From positions 1 to 16,308 of the forward strand of contig CAZGSG010000118.1 of assembly GCA_964528095.1 (NCBI GenBank): a stretch of 16,308 nt of DNA, written 5' to 3'. The translations under genes and the position numbers were made by a program. The DNA is from CAZGSG01 sp964528095 (GTDB lineage Bacteria; Bacteroidota; Bacteroidia; Chitinophagales; Chitinophagaceae). Under the pieces are notes generated by a model, which saw only the letters and a list, made by a program, of their open reading frames with translations, did no database searches and was not told the DNA's origin. Below are positions 13,573-16,308 of the stretch, piece after piece (within the stretch, counting starts at the first letter, position 1; every line of letters starts with the position of its first letter).

Positions 13573-16308
13573 TAGAAAATAATGTTTACACCGATCGTGA
13601 ATGATTTTTGCATTGGATAAGAAAAACCATCACCACCACCTGAGTTGATCTCAGGATCACTTCCTTCGATCACTTCGGGATCAAAATTCTTCGTGATCTT
13701 GTACATAGGAGAATATGTCCAGAGGTTTTGCCCTGTTGCATAGATCTTAAAAGAAGAGATCTTCATACGCTCTGTGATATTCTTTGGCAATGAATAGCCG
13801 ATGCTCAGGTTTTTCAGACGTATATAACTGGCATTTTGCAAATACCTTGTTTGCTTCACCGCAAGTTCACGAGTACCGGATAACGCGACGTATCCCCTGT
13901 AACGTGGGAAGTAAGCATCCTGGCTGGGATTTTCTTCCGTCCAGCGATCAAGATTGAATGTTGGAAGAAAACTATAAACCCGGTTGCTTTGTCCCCAGAA
14001 AAATGCAGCTTCCGTAGAAGGGAACCAGTCTCTTTTCCCCACACCCTGGAAAAATGCCGATAGCGAGAAATTATTCCATTCGATATCGCCATTGAAACCA
14101 TAAGGTAGCCGGATAGATGAATTACCAATGATCATTTGATCACCCGGATCGTCAAGGGTATTCTTTCCCTGGTTTACTTTACCATCATTATTACGGTCGC
14201 GGAACTTAATATCACCAGGTAGTAATTTGTTATTATTCGAAACAACAAAATAACTCTGGTCTGCATGCTTGGCAATATCATCTGTCGATGTAAAGAAACC
14301 TTCTGTTTCAAATCCCCAGATATCTCCTACACGCTGCCCTTTAAAATAAGTGGACAGTTGGTTGGTGGGGTTATAAAAATCAGTAATGAAAGACTGGTTG
14401 TCTGCCAGTGTAAACCGCAGGCTATAAGTAATTGGTTTGGTTGTTTTGATCTGGTCGCTCCAGTTGAGTGATAATTCCCATCCATCCGTCCGCAGATCAG
14501 CATAATTACCTTTTGGTACAGCGGCTCCGAAAACAGCAGGTAAAGGTTGGCCACCGGTGATCATATTGGTGGTACTACGACGATACCAGTCAAAGGTTAC
14601 ACTCAATTTTCTTTTGAGTAATTCTATATCGATGCCCATATCAAGGGTGGTCGACTTTTCCCAGGTAAGCCCGCTTGGTATAACACCGGGCTGCTGAATA
14701 TAGCTGGGGAAAATACCGTTGACGATCGTACCCGAAGTACCTGCCGCAATTGTTTCTATAAATGTATAGGGGCTGATATTACCATTTCCCAATGAACCAT
14801 AGGATCCGCGTAGTTTCAATGTATTTAACCAGCCGCGGGTGCCGCTCATGAAATTTTCTTCAGAGATCTTCCAACCCGCGGATGCGGAAGGAAAGAAACC
14901 ATATTGCTGATTGGTTGGGAATTTGGAAGAACCGTCATAACGTCCATTCAGTTCAAGCAGGTAACGGTCTTTGAAAGCATAGTTTGCACGATAGAATAAG
15001 CCGGAAGTAGCCCATTCATTCCCCCCACCAGTGATCCGGTAATTCAGTCCCGTTGCAAGATTAAAATCAGGCAGGTTATCTACTAAAAGACCATCGCGTT
15101 GCAGGAATTGATTTTTAACTTCATTGTATTCTACATTCCATCCGCCCAGTAATTTGATCGCATGTTCTCCAAAATGCTGAGTGTATTCGCCATACAGGTT
15201 ACCTACATAATAATTTTGCCGGCTGGCATCCTTATTGAGATAGTTTAATCCCGAGGTGATAAGTTCACCTGGTTTAATACTGTAGGGAACTGTAAAGAAC
15301 TTGCGTTCTTCTTCTGTATTGGTGAGCAGGTAAGACAGGTCTCCTTTTATACTCAGTTTGTTTTTAATGGCTGTCGCTGCAAATCCAACCGTATTACGTA
15401 GAAAAGTTTGTGAAGCAATTGATTTGCTTTTGCCATAATAAAAATCGCCAACGGAATAAGCGCCCACGATGGTCATGGTCCCGTCAGGGTTCAATAGTGG
15501 CGATACGGGAAACCCGGTTACGGCGAGCAGACGCCATACCGCATTCACACCACCTACTGATGTCAACGGGTATGTGTATTTATAACTGGAGAAATCAGAA
15601 TTGGTATTGATGGTCAGCCAGTCGTTTGCTTTGATGCTGCCTTTAAAGTGAAGATTGTAGCGATCAAACTTATCCGAGTTATACCGAAACACACCGTCCT
15701 GGTGATAATAACGGCCAGAAACCATGAAGTTCACTTTATCACTTCCGCCAGAGACACTGAGTGATTGTTCGAGGGCGGGAACATTATCCTTATATAGTTC
15801 TTTGAACCAGTCTGTACTTGCAAAATACTGATACTTGCCCGTCAATGGATCGATAGTGGTTTGAGGCATGGAAGGATTCTCGCTATGCATTTTCAATGAA
15901 TCGAGATAGGCGGGTGAAAAAGCTAATTGTGTATTGATTGTTTGTGGGTAAGACAGGTAATCGTTCCACGATGTAAATGCTTCTACAAAATTCCTGGCCC
16001 ATAAATAACCGTCTGATACAAGGTCTGGTGTAGTAGTACGTTGATTGATGGTATAGTTACCGCTATAACTTACCTGCACCTTATCTTTTTTGGGACTCCT
16101 GGTAGTGATCAGTACTACTCCATATGCGCCTCTTGCTCCATAGATGGCCGCAGCAGAAGCGTCCTTTACTACGGATACGCTTTGCACATCATTGGGATTG
16201 ATGGTAGAAGGAACACCGGGCCCACCATCCATCAGTACCAGTGCGCTTCCGCCGGAACCGATAGAAGTAGGCCCTCTTACATTGTAAGACGCGCCGCGGG
16301 TAGGTTGT
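13572..16308 (-). CDS. SusC/RagA-family TonB-dependent outer-membrane transporter (N-terminal part outside window)
   Basis: The frame is open to the right edge; 911 residues are visible and the signal peptide, carboxypeptidase-regulatory-like domain, TonB box and first part of the plug lie outside. The visible part begins in the plug (ASYNVRGPTSIGSGGSALVL) and then has the SusC signature DVQSVSVVKDASAAAIYGARGAYGVVLITT. A long 22-strand-type barrel follows, with typical Bacteroidota strand motifs: a GSYGSLGNGNISPYTF segment, a NYADLRTDGWELSLNW segment and a GDIKFRDRNNDGKVN calcium-type turn. Toward the C-terminus are NASYIRLKNLSIGYSLPKN, IYATGQNLWTYSPMY and a C-terminal Phe. With SusD it imports an oligomeric nutrient using TonB energy. 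Any anti-sigma/ECF regulator would lie upstream, outside the window. The Met at 16232 is an internal residue, not a start. Confidence 0.96.
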   Translation of the reverse strand, partial: QPTRGASYNVRGPTSIGSGGSALVLMDGGPGVPSTINPNDVQSVSVVKDASAAAIYGARGAYGVVLITTRSPKKDKVQVSYSGNYTINQRTTTPDLVSDGYLWARNFVEAFTSWNDYLSYPQTINTQLAFSPAYLDSLKMHSENPSMPQTTIDPLTGKYQYFASTDWFKELYKDNVPALEQSLSVSGGSDKVNFMVSGRYYHQDGVFRYNSDKFDRYNLHFKGSIKANDWLTINTNSDFSSYKYTYPLTSVGGVNAVWRLLAVTGFPVSPLLNPDGTMTIVGAYSVGDFYYGKSKSIASQTFLRNTVGFAATAIKNKLSIKGDLSYLLTNTEEERKFFTVPYSIKPGELITSGLNYLNKDASRQNYYVGNLYGEYTQHFGEHAIKLLGGWNVEYNEVKNQFLQRDGLLVDNLPDFNLATGLNYRITGGGNEWATSGLFYRANYAFKDRYLLELNGRYDGSSKFPTNQQYGFFPSASAGWKISEENFMSGTRGWLNTLKLRGSYGSLGNGNISPYTFIETIAAGTSGTIVNGIFPSYIQQPGVIPSGLTWEKSTTLDMGIDIELLKRKLSVTFDWYRRSTTNMITGGQPLPAVFGAAVPKGNYADLRTDGWELSLNWSDQIKTTKPITYSLRFTLADNQSFITDFYNPTNQLSTYFKGQRVGDIWGFETEGFFTSTDDIAKHADQSYFVVSNNNKLLPGDIKFRDRNNDGKVNQGKNTLDDPGDQMIIGNSSIRLPYGFNGDIEWNNFSLSAFFQGVGKRDWFPSTEAAFFWGQSNRVYSFLPTFNLDRWTEENPSQDAYFPRYRGYVALSGTRELAVKQTRYLQNASYIRLKNLSIGYSLPKNITERMKISSFKIYATGQNLWTYSPMYKITKNFDPEVIEGSDPEINSGGGDGFSYPMQKSFTIGVNIIF

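Overview
The window looks like chromosomal DNA from a member of the Bacteroidota, probably a Chitinophagaceae-like soil or aquatic bacterium; the family-level placement is inference. The evidence is a SusC/SusD pair, a DUF2911 lipoprotein, a Bacteroidetes-type promoter (TTG, 20 bp, TAnnTTTG) in front of a tetR gene, weak Shine-Dalgarno sequences and a moderate GC content. No rRNA, tRNA, CRISPR array, transposase or phage gene was seen.

Layout. (1) Positions 1-2422, plus strand: the 3' part of a three-gene envelope operon. It holds a di-heme cytochrome c peroxidase/MauG-family protein (5' end outside the window), a DUF2911 lipoprotein, and an outer-membrane-barrel-like protein whose predicted mature end begins with a Cys-rich CDICGCG segment. 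An A/T-rich terminator hairpin follows at 2430-2458. (2) Positions 2423-2761: a convergent intergenic region with a striking nested inverted repeat (2489-2639). Its inner 20-bp stem is followed by a T-tract on the minus strand, so it probably terminates the leftward efflux operon. (3) Positions 2762-9617, minus strand: a complete tripartite RND efflux locus in the order tetR, periplasmic adaptor lipoprotein, RND pump, a possible 39-aa small ORF, and a TolC-like outer-membrane lipoprotein. A matching 13-bp TetR-type operator candidate lies at the tetR promoter and another upstream of the adaptor, suggesting that the regulator controls both itself and the pump. (4) Positions 9618-9878: an intergenic region with the tetR promoter and several small inverted repeats. 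(5) Positions 9879-16308, minus strand: a SusC (partial), SusD, phosphodiesterase operon. The last gene encodes a secreted two-catalytic-domain protein: an N-terminal PHP metallo-phosphoesterase, a middle beta-type region, and a C-terminal endonuclease/exonuclease/phosphatase (EEP) domain. Both domains retain their recognisable metal-ligand motifs.

How the parts work together. The SusCD operon probably imports an extracellular, phosphodiester-containing nutrient, with the PHP-EEP protein cleaving it in the periplasm or at the surface; no glycoside hydrolase is visible in the part seen. The efflux locus is a self-contained TetR-controlled exporter. The left operon looks like a periplasmic/outer-membrane redox or metal-handling unit; by analogy with MbnH/MbnP-type gene neighbourhoods it may be copper related, but this is inference. 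The most unusual items are the PHP-EEP fusion inside a SusCD operon, the nested inverted repeat, the small ORF between pump and channel, and the shared operator sites.
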